Of a stretch of 64,000 nt of DNA, positions 54,163-64,000 are shown in pieces (position 1 is the stretch's first letter; each line of letters begins with the position of its first letter). The stretch lies in NCBI GenBank assembly GCA_951217055.1, contig OX578276.1, forward strand, positions 11,486,580 to 11,550,579, given 5' to 3'. Made by a program: the position numbers and the translations under genes. Origin of the DNA: Gerris lacustris (taxonomy: Eukaryota > Arthropoda > Insecta > Hemiptera > Gerridae). The notes under the pieces were generated by a model. It worked only from the letters and a program-made list of their open reading frames with translations, did not search any database and was not told the DNA's origin.

Positions 54163-54907
54163 AGGCGAAAATACACATGCTAGTTACTCGCACAAAAACA
54201 TACGAGTAGCTCGCAGAGGAGAGCTACTGGCATGTGTATTCTTCAAATAGTATGCGAGTAAATCGCTCGAGGTTTGATTTTTGTCTTGCCAGTGGCACAT
54301 GTCTAGGAGTGGGGGTACTGATAAGGCAAGAGTAAACAGACCTGCCAGCGCCAGCCCCAGGTAGCTAGCTAGTAGTAGTAGGTAGCACGAGTCTCAGCCA
54401 TTCGGCCCTTCAGTCTTCCTTCGCGGATTCCTTTCTTGTTTGTTCGAACCAGACACAACTCACTCCATGTAATTCTCTTTTAGCTCTCCAATCTTTCACC
54501 CACACTCTTTGTGTCTTTTTATTTTGTCTATTCTGCAAATGTTTTAAAACACAGTTCTTTGCAAGTATCACAACAATCTGGTTAATTTCATTCCCCACTG
54601 ATACATTCATAATGTACATTGAAAAACAAATTAATAAAACTATCAAAATTAATTTAATCTAATACAATTATTTCACAATTTATTCCGGCCAAGAGAAGGC
54701 AAGAAACGTGTGCCTGTTTCAAAACTAGAACTGGGACTGGAGTGTGTGTTGCCTTGTGCTAGTAGCTCGCACAAGACTGATCATCCGGACGATACTAGCA
54801 TGCTGTTTCACTGGTAAATGTACACAGCGTCTGCAGCTTGCCAGCTACTGACGTGCTAGTAACTCACAACTGGCATGCTTTTTTACTAGCATGTGTATTT
54901 CCGCTTT
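54163..54907. mobile_element. 745-bp TIR element dense in GCTAGTA/CTCGC words
   Basis: AATACACATGCTAGTTACTC near the left end pairs with CTAGCATGTGTATTTCCGC near the right end. TA flanks both sides. Subterminal words GCTAGTA, GAGTAGCTCGC and TACTGGCATG recur in both orientations for about 100 bases at each end. The layout is like 44703-45743 and 50757-51020. Confidence 0.7.
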
Positions 54908-54909
54908 TA

Positions 54910-55496
54910 TGCTAAATTACTATTTAAACAGACTTCTTTCGCCGCCAAAAAAACAAACAAAACAATAAAAAAACAGTGATCCTCAGATCAGGCAAGTATC
55001 GACGGCAAGGATATCCTCATTTGGTTAATAATTTGTTCTGTTTATGTAAATTACAAAAATTTTACTGCTTACAAGATAAACACGGTTATGATTTGATAAC
55101 TAAAATATTTGCTTCAAATCTGCTTAAACAATTTTTTTCTTTTTCAAATTCTAAGTGTTAAGACTGGAGGTTGGAAGTATTTCTAAAATGTAAGGTTTTC
55201 TGAACACATATAAGTTGCTTTTCTTGTGAAAATATCCTAATGGTAATTGTGTGAACAACAGTTTAAGTCTTTCTGAACTTGAATTAAGTCTCTTAACTTG
55301 CTCCTAGTTACAAACTTAGGGTATTATTGTTGTCGTTTGATATTTGAGGGATATTTGAATCTCACCATTACAAAGGTTTGTGCAGCGATGTTAGACACTA
55401 AGTCTGCATGTGTAGGACAATATGTCTTGCCTATTCAACAATGTTGATTAATACTGAACATCCACCTTGTTGGTTATTAGACAGTGATAATGAATC
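54910..55496. other. no gene seen
   Basis: AT-rich. It starts with a copy of the 53958-54010 block (CAGATCAGGCAAGTATCGAC at 54984). Confidence 0.45.
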
Positions 55497-57560
55497 TTAA
55501 CCCGTTGTGTCACACCCTTACGATTTTTAGTGTTGGTCACACCTGCGACCATTAGACGCATACGTTTTATTTTCCCTGTTCACATGCACTAAAGTGTTCT
55601 TATTACTTACTTTTTTAATATTATGTGAGACAGAATAGAACAAATATTGCTTATACCTGTTTCTGGAAAAAATTTGGATCATAAATTCAAATTCCTCTTG
55701 AAGTAATGACAGATTATTAAATAAAAATTGTTAATATTTTTATTTATACATTTTTTAAATAAAACATAATAAGTGCTTTTCAGCAATTTGCTTTTAACAT
55801 GAAAAACTTAATTTTGTCACTAACTATATTTGGTCATTTTGTTATAAGGTAATAATAACCACAACTTTTGAAAAAAATAAACTACAAAAAATTACAGAAA
55901 TTATCACAAAAAAAATGTGTTGGGTGAAAACTGGTCGGTAAGCGTACCTGCACTATATCATATGTGAAGTATGTGTACCATATGTGAGTAGAGTGTCTAT
56001 CTAAGACTCGGCAAAAATTGGCGCAATTCAAAATTGGCCGCCTATGTTAGCGTACCCTCGCTATACCACATGAGTTTAAGCATTTGCACTATCTTCAAAA
56101 TAAAATACAAGATGGGTACCGTAATTTGGCCCTAAAAAAAAAAAATCAATAATAGTTAACTTGGTTTCAAAAATAAAGGATTGAGGCTAAACATCAAAAT
56201 TTACGACTTTTAAAACATAAAGTAAAATAAAAATAAAACTTACGATTTAAATTGGCTAGTGAGATGTCTATATATAATTGAGTTTAATTTAATACTGTTT
56301 GCAAAAAAAAACTTCAAAAAAAAAATTACTTATCAACTACATAAACTTTTTAAAAAAAATGAAACAAGCATGCTGCTTGGACTTTAACATCCTAAGATGG
56401 AATGGCGATAGAGATGACCATCTTGATTCGAGGATCCAGGCACCAATGAGTTTCCAAAGGCGTCGTTTCCCGACCCTTAGGTGAAGGGCCTGACTTCACC
56501 AGTCCTACCAACTTAGGAATGGCGTCATACGAAATTTTATCAACTCAAAAATTATTTATCAAACTAAACCTAGACTTTCTTGGTTCTTTTTCTAGTCAAG
56601 CAAACCTGACTGCAAAAATAATTCTAAAAATAAAATGCATTCATAATCTAAATTTTTCTTATCTTAAATTATTATTTTAGCCTATATTTCAATATAATTT
56701 ATCTGAATATGTGTTCTACCACAGTATATAAGCATTATGCAGATATTTTGTTCTTGCGTCGACTAAGCACATAAGTTTGATCCGTATCTCGCAGGCTTAC
56801 GTGGCATGTAAATACGAAATCTGCATTTTCCCCTAAAAGGAACAAGAGATTCATCGATTTAGTAAGAGTTTCACTGGGACTATATAACTTAGTACTGTTG
56901 GAAATAAATTTTTCAAAAATGTAGCTAATGGCTAAGATGCGATCTGTAGATACTCTTGTTGGGCGATCGAGAGGGTCATCGAAGCGTAGTGCCATTTTGA
57001 TGGCAATAAATCTATTGACAGACATAGCAAGATGAAACATTTTTTCGTCCGCAGTCATCAACTTGAAATAGAGACCTTATGTTTTCCCATTTAATTGATG
57101 GTTCATTTTCATCATCTTCCTCTATAGAATCCTCATTTTCATCCTCTTCCTCGTCTTCACTGTCACTTCCTAGAAGAGCTTGTTCTTCATCATCATTATA
57201 AAGTCCGTCCCCCGATTCGTCTGCTCCCTCGTCCATTTCGTCATCTGCCACATTCATTTCACCCACTTCTTTGCCAACATTCCTCTCTACATATTCCTCA
57301 TCTTCTTCCTCAAATAATATTCGTACTCTGTCTGCAAAGTTGGCGTCATCAGTACGATAATATATTTCACCACTCATCCTATAATAAATATAAACCCAAA
57401 TTTAAATTATAGCAGTAAACAAAATAAAAAAAAAAAAAATAAAAATTAGGGTTTGAAGGAAAATTACAGTCATAATCACACCTACGTCTGTCACACACAC
57501 TGAATAAATAGTGGGTATCACACCCTGCTACTCACAGAGGCAGTTGATTTTGACTGGTGA
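55497..57560 (-). mobile_element. piggyBac-like element no. 2, internally deleted
   Basis: TTAA at 55497-55500 followed by CCCGTTGTGTCACACCC marks one end. Transposase coding for the N-terminal half lies at 56735-57377 on the minus strand. Between 55560 and 56730 only non-coding AT-rich sequence remains. The word TCACACC recurs near 57478 and 57519, but a matching right end with TTAA was not found. Confidence 0.6.
56735..57377 (-). pseudogene. piggyBac transposase, N-terminal half
   Basis: The frame at 57377 opens an acidic N-terminus (EEEDEEYVERNVGKEVGEMN, EDEEEDENEDSIEEDDENEP). After a frameshift near 57055 it continues as MSVNRFIAIKMALRFDDPLD with RPTRVSTDRILAISYIFEKF. After another shift near 56835 it reads FRGKCRFRIYMPRKPARYGS, the start of the DDE domain. 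The catalytic aspartates downstream are gone. Confidence 0.8.
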
Positions 57561-58034
57561 TATAAAAAAAAAAAAAAAAATCTTACCTGATTAGGGGTAG
57601 AGAAGGGTGAGATAACACCGAGGAACTGACTGATAAATACCAAAATATGAGGGGTAAAAGGACCCCAGTGTTGCCAACTATAAAACACTAAATATCCCGT
57701 ATACATCTGGTAGACGCAGGTGTAACAAAGTGGGTTATGATGTTTGGCCTTCTTCTTAAGTCTGGAAAAATGGCTGGTGGGTTCAGAAATTCTAATATGT
57801 GAAATAGGACACCGAGTAACAAGGTACGAGACATTGTACAAACTCTTCATCTCTACAATTATCAGACTATCAATAAATAATTTCAAAATTATGGTGCAAT
57901 TAATGGGATAGTACCAGGTGTGTTCAGATAGTCTAAAATTTCCTATAGGATACCAAGGCACAAGCTAAAAAACATTGTACTAACACTAATTATCTACAAT
58001 GATCAGACTATAGACTGATAATTTTGAAATTCTT
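57561..58034. repeat. diverged two-copy duplication
   Basis: 57800-57895 and 57931-58030 share a pattern (ATA-GGACACC/ATACC-AAGG, ACATTGTAC, ATCTCTACAAT/TATCTACAAT, ATCAGACTAT, AATTTCAAAATT/AATTTTGAAATT). No gene is seen from 57561 on. Confidence 0.5.
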
Positions 58035-58410
58035 CATTTCATCTATTGATTCAAAGGGTGGTGTGTTTTTGTTTTTTTATTGAATTTAAGTTTTTTAGGT
58101 GTCGGACAAAGTGTGTTTGTTCTTCGAGTTAGGGACTGAGTTACATTGTTATAATTATTTCAAGTGTCTTTCATCTTACATGGATTTAAAGGGTGTTTTG
58201 TTATTAAATTTCAAGTGTCTCATCTATATGGATTTAAAGGGTGTTTTTTTGTTTTAAAAATTTCATCTGAGTTTTTGTTCTTCGAGTTAAGGACTGAGTT
58301 ACATCGTTGGAATTGATTTCAAGTGTCTCATGTATATGGATTGAATTTCAAGTGTCTGTCATGTATATTATATTATGGATTTAAAGGGTGGGTGTTTAAT
58401 TTTAATTTTT
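58035..58410 (+). repeat. irregular tandem repeat (GGATTTAAAGGGTG words)
   Basis: GATTTAAAGGGTG, TTCAAGTGTCT and GTTCTTCGAGTT recur three to five times in slightly changing order. This suggests a larger unit of about 100-150 bases with deletions. Confidence 0.6.
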
Positions 58411-58683
58411 TAAGTGGATGTTTTCTACTAGTTTGAGTTATAAGTGTTTCAACCGTTTCTAAGCTGTACTCTTGTTGATTTTTTTTCTCTATATGTTTTC
58501 TATTAGGTATTTGTGTTTAGTTGGTATATTTTCTTGTTCTTGCACTGGTCAAAGGGGCACTAGAAAACAGTGTTAGACCTAAATAACTGTATATTCATCT
58601 TGAATTACCCTTTTCTCCTTATTATTTTATCTTCACTAGGTCTATATGGTATTATTAAAACACATCTACCAGGTTTTGTGATA

Positions 58684-58710
58684 TTTCGCCTCTTCTCAAG
58701 GCATCTTCAG
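58684..58710 (-). ncRNA. hammerhead-like motif in Penelope 3' region
   Basis: The minus strand reads CTGAAGATGCCTTGAGAAGA then GGCGAAA: CTGAAGA, a GCCT/AGGC stem and GAAA. The same layout occurs at 37329 and in the foldback at 32765-33086. One base (T) lies between CTGAAGA and the stem in this copy and at 37329. A possible stem III (ATATC with GATGT) exists, but the expected H after it is G, so cleavage is unlikely here. Confidence 0.35.
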
Positions 58711-59140
58711 GCCTAAAAAGGAGATTATTTTAATTTTATAAACTACATTTTCTTACATTATAACATTTAAAGTTACACAATTGACAAAAAAATTATAACA
58801 ATTACATAAAGTTATATAAATATATTATAACAACACTAACCTTTATAATCGTTTAGATTAGAACATTTCTGATACCACTGATCAAGATGAGACAGTTTTT
58901 GATAAGAAGTTTAATTTGACTACTAAACCCGCTTAACCCTTCAGTATGTCTTAATTGCCTTATTTTTCTAATACTAGGAGAAATTTTATATTTATTTTTA
59001 ATTTTTAAGAATTAAATAATGTTAATATTCTTTATTAAAATATTACTATTGTTCTTTTATGATGTGCTATCTGTACAATTACTATTTTTCTTTTTGTTAT
59101 TATGTCACGCAATAATCTTTTATGTTTTGGGTTTTATTAT

Positions 59141-59439
59141 TTATACTTGAGGCACTTTAGGTTGAGTGGATGATTTAACTTTTTCCAGAATTGATATATA
59201 ATATTTATTAAAGTCCTTTGCATCCGTTTTAAAGTTCATGGTTTTATTTTCTATGCTAATGTATGCTGCCTCCATATAAAGTCTTTTATATTTATTTATT
59301 TCCGTGTTTAAAATTATAGAATTATCGAAATTAATTTTATGCTTGGTTTGCTTAATATGTTGTACTAAAGCCGTGGTTTTATGTTTTTGCGTTTCTAATT
59401 CTTCATCATTACTTTCTGATATAGTCTTTTTTATTTTGT
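59141..59439 (-). pseudogene. Penelope GIY-YIG endonuclease C-terminus
   Basis: The minus strand reads ESNDEELETQKHKTTALVQH, then IKQTKHKINFDNSIILNTEI, YKRLYMEAAYISIENKTMNF and KDFNKYYISILEKV. The motifs TALVQHI...H-F-FDN-ILNTE...YKRLYMEA and N-KTDA are the hallmark of the C-terminal part of Penelope-like GIY-YIG endonucleases, including the conserved His and Glu positions. The GIY-YIG start is cut off on the right. The frame itself is open over about 95 codons. Confidence 0.8.
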
Positions 59440-59499
59440 AAATTTTGATTTCTATTTATTCTTTTGTTTTCTAAGGTTTTAACATTAGTTTTTTGCCCT

Positions 59500-60357
59500 T
59501 TTAATCTATTTTCCAACGTTCATCTTGTTGATCCTTTCCAGGTATGTAGATAAATTTAAAATTGAGAAACTGTAAAAACTGAATCCATCGGCTAACTCTA
59601 CTAGTTGGATTTTTACATGAATTAATATAAATTAAGCCCTTATGGTCAGTTACTATATAAAATTTTGTGAATGCCAACCAAGTATAGAATTTTTTCACTC
59701 CCCACACACAACTTAATAATTCATTCATTTCAGTAATTGAGTAATTAATTTCTGCTTGCCTAAGTAAACAAGAAGCAAATGCAACAGGTTTCAAATTGTT
59801 ATCAGAATCTAATTGGCTAAGACAAACACCAAGTGCCTTTCCGCTTCAATCTGCATGTACAAAGAATTCTTTAGTAAACTCTGGGTGGGTAAGCTCAATT
59901 TCTTCTAAAAATAACCTCTTTACATTAATGAAAGCATTATTACAATCACTTGACCATTTCCATTTTACATTCTTTTTTAACAAATCAGATAAAGGTCTAA
60001 TATTATGAGAAATTCTATTAGAAAATCTACCGTAGAAGTTAATTAATCCTAGAAAACCTTTTAAATCAGAATTATTTTTAGGTACAGGAAAATCCTTTTT
60101 AGCAGACAGTTTATCTGGATCAGTCTTTATTGACTGGTTCCCTATTATATATCCAAGGTACTTAACTTCATTTCTGAAAAAATGTGATTTTTTTAAATTT
60201 ATAGTGACATTTTTTTTTCTAAAACAATTTTAAAAGATTTTTTTAATACAGTGATGTGCTCATTAAAATCCTTACAGATACATAATAAATCATCGACATA
60301 CTGAATTACATTACTTTCCAGCTCACAATCTATTGCGGAATCCGGTAGCTCAAATAT
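59500..60357 (-). pseudogene. gypsy no. 3 RT second half and RNase H
   Basis: The minus strand gives ELPDSAIDCELESNVIQYVD with YVDDLL at 60283-60300 (both catalytic Asp kept). It then reads a KSHFFRNEVKYLGYIIGNQS-like connection through frameshifts, and RNase H (KPVAFASCLLRQAEINYSIT, LAFTKFYIVTDHKGLIYINS, FKFIYIPGKDQQ) to about 59515. It is the same gene as 61878-62302, interrupted by an insertion. Confidence 0.85.
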
Positions 60358-60362
60358 TTAAA

Positions 60363-61872
60363 CTCAAAATCTAAAACTCAAATTCTAATAAACTAAATAA
60401 ATTTACTCAGGTCGACCAGCTAAGTGGTCCAAAGAAGTGCACTACAATTTCAAGAATAAATTATTTTTTTAATAATTACATTTTTTTTTTTTTTTTAAAT
60501 TGGACTAATACAAAAAATACATTTTTTTACATTTACATTCATTTTGATATCTGGCGAGCATTAGGCTTTTAATATAAAAAAAACTCATAAAAGATGGTCT
60601 AGCTGACCCATATGATTTCTGGCTAAGATTTCAACAATTTGATAAATAGAACCTTTTATAATTTACAATTATTTCAAAAAATATATATATGTAATAAAAA
60701 CTTTATATCAATTATGTGGTTTTTTACAGTGTCGTATATTTAACCTTCTACTGAAACTTAAACAAAAAAATGTGCTTCTACATAAATGCACTTTTTTTTA
60801 TGAGAGAAAACTGAAATTGAAATCAGTAAATTTTCTTTTTTATATTAATTTGTAAATTAATTAATTACTTTAATTAATTCAAATATGAAACAACATATTT
60901 AATTAACTTATCGTTAAGCGATATAACAAATTGACTGATCAACCTTTTAGGTTAAGTCCAAACTCCATAAAGAGTGACTCTTAAATTTTTTTATAAGTTA
61001 AAATGTAGGATAAATGTAATAAAATAATTATCCAAAAATGGTGAAGGTTTCCATGAAGATATTCATGAGACGTTTAATTTGATGATACTGAAGAAGTTAG
61101 CGAAATTCTGGAACGGCAGCAATGGCCCTTTAAAAATTACCAAAAAAAATTAGCCATGTGCCAAACTACTCAACTTTTAAATTACAGAAATTAAATAAAA
61201 TATTTTTTTTATGAAAGTAATTATTACTTACATTTAGTCAAATTACAGTTGGCCTTCCAAATAATGGTGAAGTAGAAAGTTACAAAGAAATTACATTAAT
61301 TGACCACATCGGCCTCAACTCACATAGCTTAAGCTATAATAAAAAAAAAAGCATTTTACGTCGCTGACGGATCCGTCGTTCTCAGGAACTGGCATACGAA
61401 TGGCTTCCCCACTCTTGCCTACCTCAATACCAATTTCTACTTCGTACTATCTAGCCAATGCTAATTAGATTAACTTTTTAAATTAAATTTAAAAAAGAAT
61501 TTTTTATCAATTTTACGTCAATAAATCTTTTTTTATTTAAGATAAGAGCTAGAAATAATTAAATTGACCTTTAACATTTTTATAATTAAATTACATTAAT
61601 AAATCAAATTATATTAATTGGATTAATTTGGTAACAACGTAATGTTGCGCAAAATCTATGTTTTCTTAAATCCATCAACAAGCATCCTGAGTGCTACATG
61701 ACTGGTTTATGCAAAGCATCTCCAAATCAATATTCAAACTCTCCACATTTAAATATGAAATATTACTTAATTTTAACTAGACTCATTTTTAATTACATAA
61801 ATTATTAATTTTAATTAAATTACATTCAATATATATGTGTAAGTATCGCCAGATACCACACTATATCAACAC
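60363..61872. mobile_element. 1.51 kb insertion in gypsy no. 3, possible solo LTR
   Basis: TTAAA occurs at 60358-60362 and 61873-61877. Removing the insert joins the RT frame (ALIKALNI then ELPDSA) apart from one lost base. On the minus strand the insert starts near TGTTGATATAGTGTGGTATC, LTR-like, but a CA end was not seen. It is AT-rich with one GC-richer part at 61355-61460 and no gene. Confidence 0.55.
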
Positions 61873-61877
61873 TTAAA

Positions 61878-62302
61878 GCCTTAATTAATGCTGCTAAACT
61901 GGTTTTAAGTCCAAAAAGAACTCTACAGTAATGGTAACATTTTCCTTTAAACAAGAAAGCTGTGTATTTACGCTGATCTGGATTAAGTTTAACCTGCCAG
62001 AAACTATTTCTCATGTCTACTGTGCGTAGGTACTTAGTTTGCTCACATCTTTGAAAAATCTGATCTATGGTTAGTGGCATATCATATTGTGCTTCACACC
62101 TTTCATTAAGAAACCTACCATCCAAAACTGGTCTCACCGAACCATCCTTCTTCGTTACGATCACCAATGGATTAATATAACTACTATTAGATTCCTCGAT
62201 TATACCCTGCTCAATCATTTTATCGATTTCTATTTGTACATCTTTTAATTTAACATAAGAAATTGGATAATTTCTGTAAAAATATGTTGCATTTTCTTTC
62301 AT
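61878..62302 (-). pseudogene. gypsy no. 3 RT first half
   Basis: The minus strand gives IEIDKMIEQGIIEESNSSYI, NPLVIVTKKDGSVRPVLDGR, YLRTVDMRNSFWQVKLNPDQ (first catalytic Asp in VDMRN) and KYTAFLFKGKCYHYCRVLFG with LKTSLAALIKAL. This covers RT blocks up to just before YVDD. The frame is open over about 140 codons until the insertion. Confidence 0.85.
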
Positions 62303-62479
62303 CTTAAACTATGCTCGTAACCTTCGATTAGCCCGACGCGATCCTCAAACACATCACTAAATTCAAATAATAATTCCTTAAATTCACATTTTTCCTGATA
62401 ACTCAAATTTTCTGCTCGGTTAACTGTTTCAAATATTTATGATTCTAAATCACTTTCCTTATCTTCCCATGGATGATAA

Positions 62480-63093
62480 TTAACCGTGAATACTTATCTT
62501 TTCTTTTTCCTCAACTTCTTTAAATCCTATTTCTCCTTCCTTTTTGTTTACTCGAAATTTAAAAACACTTTTATCATAATTTATTACACCTTTTACAGCC
62601 TTAAACACATAACTTCCAAATATGATTTGATAACTTAACTTCGGCACAACTAATAAATTTACCGTAAAAACAACACTATTTATTGCTATCTCAAGAAATA
62701 TTTGATTTTGAATATTGCATAACCTTTTGTTATTCGCTCCTGAAATCTTAACACCCTTAACTGGTATATGACATAAATTCTTATTCTTTTTAATTAATTC
62801 ATGATACAAATCAAAATTTATACAACTCACCTGAGCTCCAGTATCAAGCAGAATATGTTAAAACCAACTGACTGACCATTTATCATTGGCAATTTTTTTC
62901 CTTTCTCCTTTTGAGCTTCATCGACTTTGTAACTCTCAAACACGCTGTTTACATGTAATTCTTCATTAAACAAAGTACTGAAATGATTATTTTCAAGATC
63001 GCATTCAAATGTAATATCATTTTTTACTCTATTTATAACCTTCGACTTAGAATCTGCCGATTTTAAAACCTCTTCCCTGTTTACATTATCCAT
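62480..63093 (-). pseudogene. gypsy no. 3 aspartic protease and upstream region
   Basis: The frame 62827-63093 (MDNVNREEVLKSADSKSKVI) is a Lys/Glu-rich spacer. A frameshift at about 62840 leads to LLDTGAQVSCINFDLYHELI, with the DTGA active site at about 62840-62851. The protease then continues (ISGANNKRLCNIQNQIFLEI, VVPKLSYQIIFGSYVFKAVK) and the frame ends at 62480. 62303-62479 holds a broken linker to the RT. Confidence 0.75.
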
Positions 63094-63102
63094 CAGATTT
63101 GC

Positions 63103-63498
63103 CTAGTCAAATACTCTAGTTACTAAATTCTTACAAGTTCGTTTCACCTGTCTCTCAATCAAGGAATGAGCTGAATCACCCTCATTTTGAGTGAGGTCTT
63201 TAATAAGGAATTTGTGAGTAATGGATTTTAATGTTTGGTGCTGCACCGTGTACATGTACAACTCAATCATAAATTTGTTTTTCTTTTGCCCAATACAGTT
63301 GTCCGAATAGAAGATGACTTCTGAATTTTCTTTGGCAGCTGATATTTTTTCGATTTTATAACATAGGACACAGGTACATAGCTCATTGGCACCTCGATGA
63401 CCATTTCCTTTGTCCCACACAAAACAATCACAATCATCGTTTCTTAATTCATAAAGTGTAAAATTAGAAACGTTAAGTTTTGATGAGTAATAGAACAA
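63103..63498 (-). pseudogene. DDE-like transposase family relic, copy 2
   Basis: The frame (131 codons) gives NVSNFTLYELRNDDCDCFVW and DKGNGHRGANELCTCVLCYK, then EVIFYSDNCIGQKKNKFMIE, HKFLIKDLTQNEGDSAHSLI and ERQVKRTCKNLVTRVF. The motif order equals that of copy 1 at 28150-29000 (HNFTMYNL, W-E, S-N-NS/Q-NKF, FLVKGH, HSTKER), but the acidic YSDNC is kept here. It ends abruptly against gypsy no. 3. The superfamily is uncertain. Confidence 0.6.
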
Positions 63499-64000
63499 AG
63501 ATACTTCACCTTTGGATAACTGCAGCTCTGGCTCAGAGGCGTGGTCCTGGTCTGGAAGTGGTGGTCGCAGCCATGCAGGGGCGTAGTGTGGAGGCTTCGG
63601 ATGTGGGTTGGGGGCAAGGAGTGGCTGGATCCGATGTGCCAGTCCTTTCGTCTCTCGGAAGATAGGGGGGGGGGGGGGGGGGGCGAACTACAGGCAGCCT
63701 CCGGGGAGGGAAATAGAGCCTGGGTGTCAGGTCCGTAGAGTAGAGTGTGCATTTTCTCGATGATCTTGACCAGGGTCCAGGAAGTTATTGATCCTGGCGT
63801 TCCACCAGCCTCAACATCTGTCTCCGGACGGCTGCCAGTCCGGGACTGATAGGCTCGACGGGGACAGGTTTTCTCTGGCCGGGGTGGCTATCATGGCGTC
63901 TGGGGTAGGAGTACAGGGCGGTAGAAGGTCCACGAAGGACAATTCTACTGGCTGGGCTTCCTGGAGCTTCTGAGAGGTCGAGTAAATCCATGCTGCTTCC
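63499..64000. other. GC-rich stretch at window end, possible gag-like ORF (minus)
   Basis: This 500-base block has far higher GC than its surroundings. A run of about 20 G lies at 63665-63684. Minus-strand frames read MDLLDLSEAPGSPASRIVLR, then VRRQMLRLVERQDQ up to about 63785, and PPPPPPP around the run. It could be the N-terminal gag or leader of an element lying beyond 64000. No family is recognised. Confidence 0.3.

Larger units (their letters stand above)
58640..59440 (-). mobile_element. Penelope-like element, 3' part
   Basis: The C-terminal end of a GIY-YIG domain (59141-59439) is followed on the minus strand by a non-coding 3' region holding a hammerhead-like motif (58684-58710). The reverse transcriptase is absent; a gypsy element abuts at about 59480-59500. 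Confidence 0.7.

Noticed and set aside
57012..57377. Acidic host protein
   Set aside because: The acidic stretch leads, after a frameshift, into piggyBac motifs, so it is the transposase N-terminus.

Overview
The window is AT-rich eukaryotic DNA made almost entirely of nested, decayed transposable elements. The mix points to an insect: piggyBac, pogo, THAP, CR1-, jockey- and RTE-like LINEs, gypsy, copia, Penelope and Polinton remnants, and many MITEs. A hemipteran is plausible, but nothing here fixes the species. No intact conserved host gene was recognised. A THAP-domain exon broken by a piggyBac insertion (about 19.34-19.57 kb) is the nearest to one.

Layout. 0-9 kb: two 0.83-0.86 kb direct repeats, each with an intact 97-residue membrane-protein ORF, flank a broken copia element. 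That copia is invaded by a LINE, which is itself invaded by a 3.88 kb foldback element (3003-6882; arms about 0.89 kb; 3-bp duplication CGA). The foldback carries a decayed gene ending in a CXC-type cysteine cluster. A Polinton-type DNA polymerase B fragment follows. 9-11.6 kb: a second large foldback next to another CXC-cluster ORF. 11.8-16.5 kb: a CR1-like LINE (minus) whose ORF2 lost its RT catalytic core in frame, then a pogo transposase pseudogene with a C-terminal PHD finger. 17.9-18.8 kb: two small unidentified genes. 19.3-25.5 kb: THAP exon, then a spliced piggyBac element containing a two-ORF LINE with zinc fingers and a Myb-like segment.

25.5-40 kb: pogo and RTE pieces, a DDE-like transposase relic, four tandem-repeat arrays, a hAT-like MITE with target duplication, a mini-LTR element, and foldbacks carrying a hammerhead-like motif, including a 426-bp near-perfect palindrome. 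40-47 kb: two divergently oriented gypsy integrases, each interrupted by TIR elements. 47-55 kb: dispersed repeats, a hAT element with an 8-bp duplication and nested MITEs, and a 5'-truncated jockey-like LINE with a 13-bp duplication. 55-64 kb: a second piggyBac, a Penelope GIY-YIG relic with the same hammerhead-like motif, a gypsy pol split by a 1.5 kb insertion, a second copy of the DDE-like family, and a GC-rich end.

The genes do not form a pathway. They are autonomous elements and their non-autonomous relics, and the nesting gives a relative history of insertions. The most unusual items are the long-arm foldbacks associated with CXC-cluster genes, the duplicated membrane-protein ORF beside a Polinton polymerase relic, the two-gene cassette near 18 kb, and the Penelope-linked hammerhead-like motif inside perfect palindromes.
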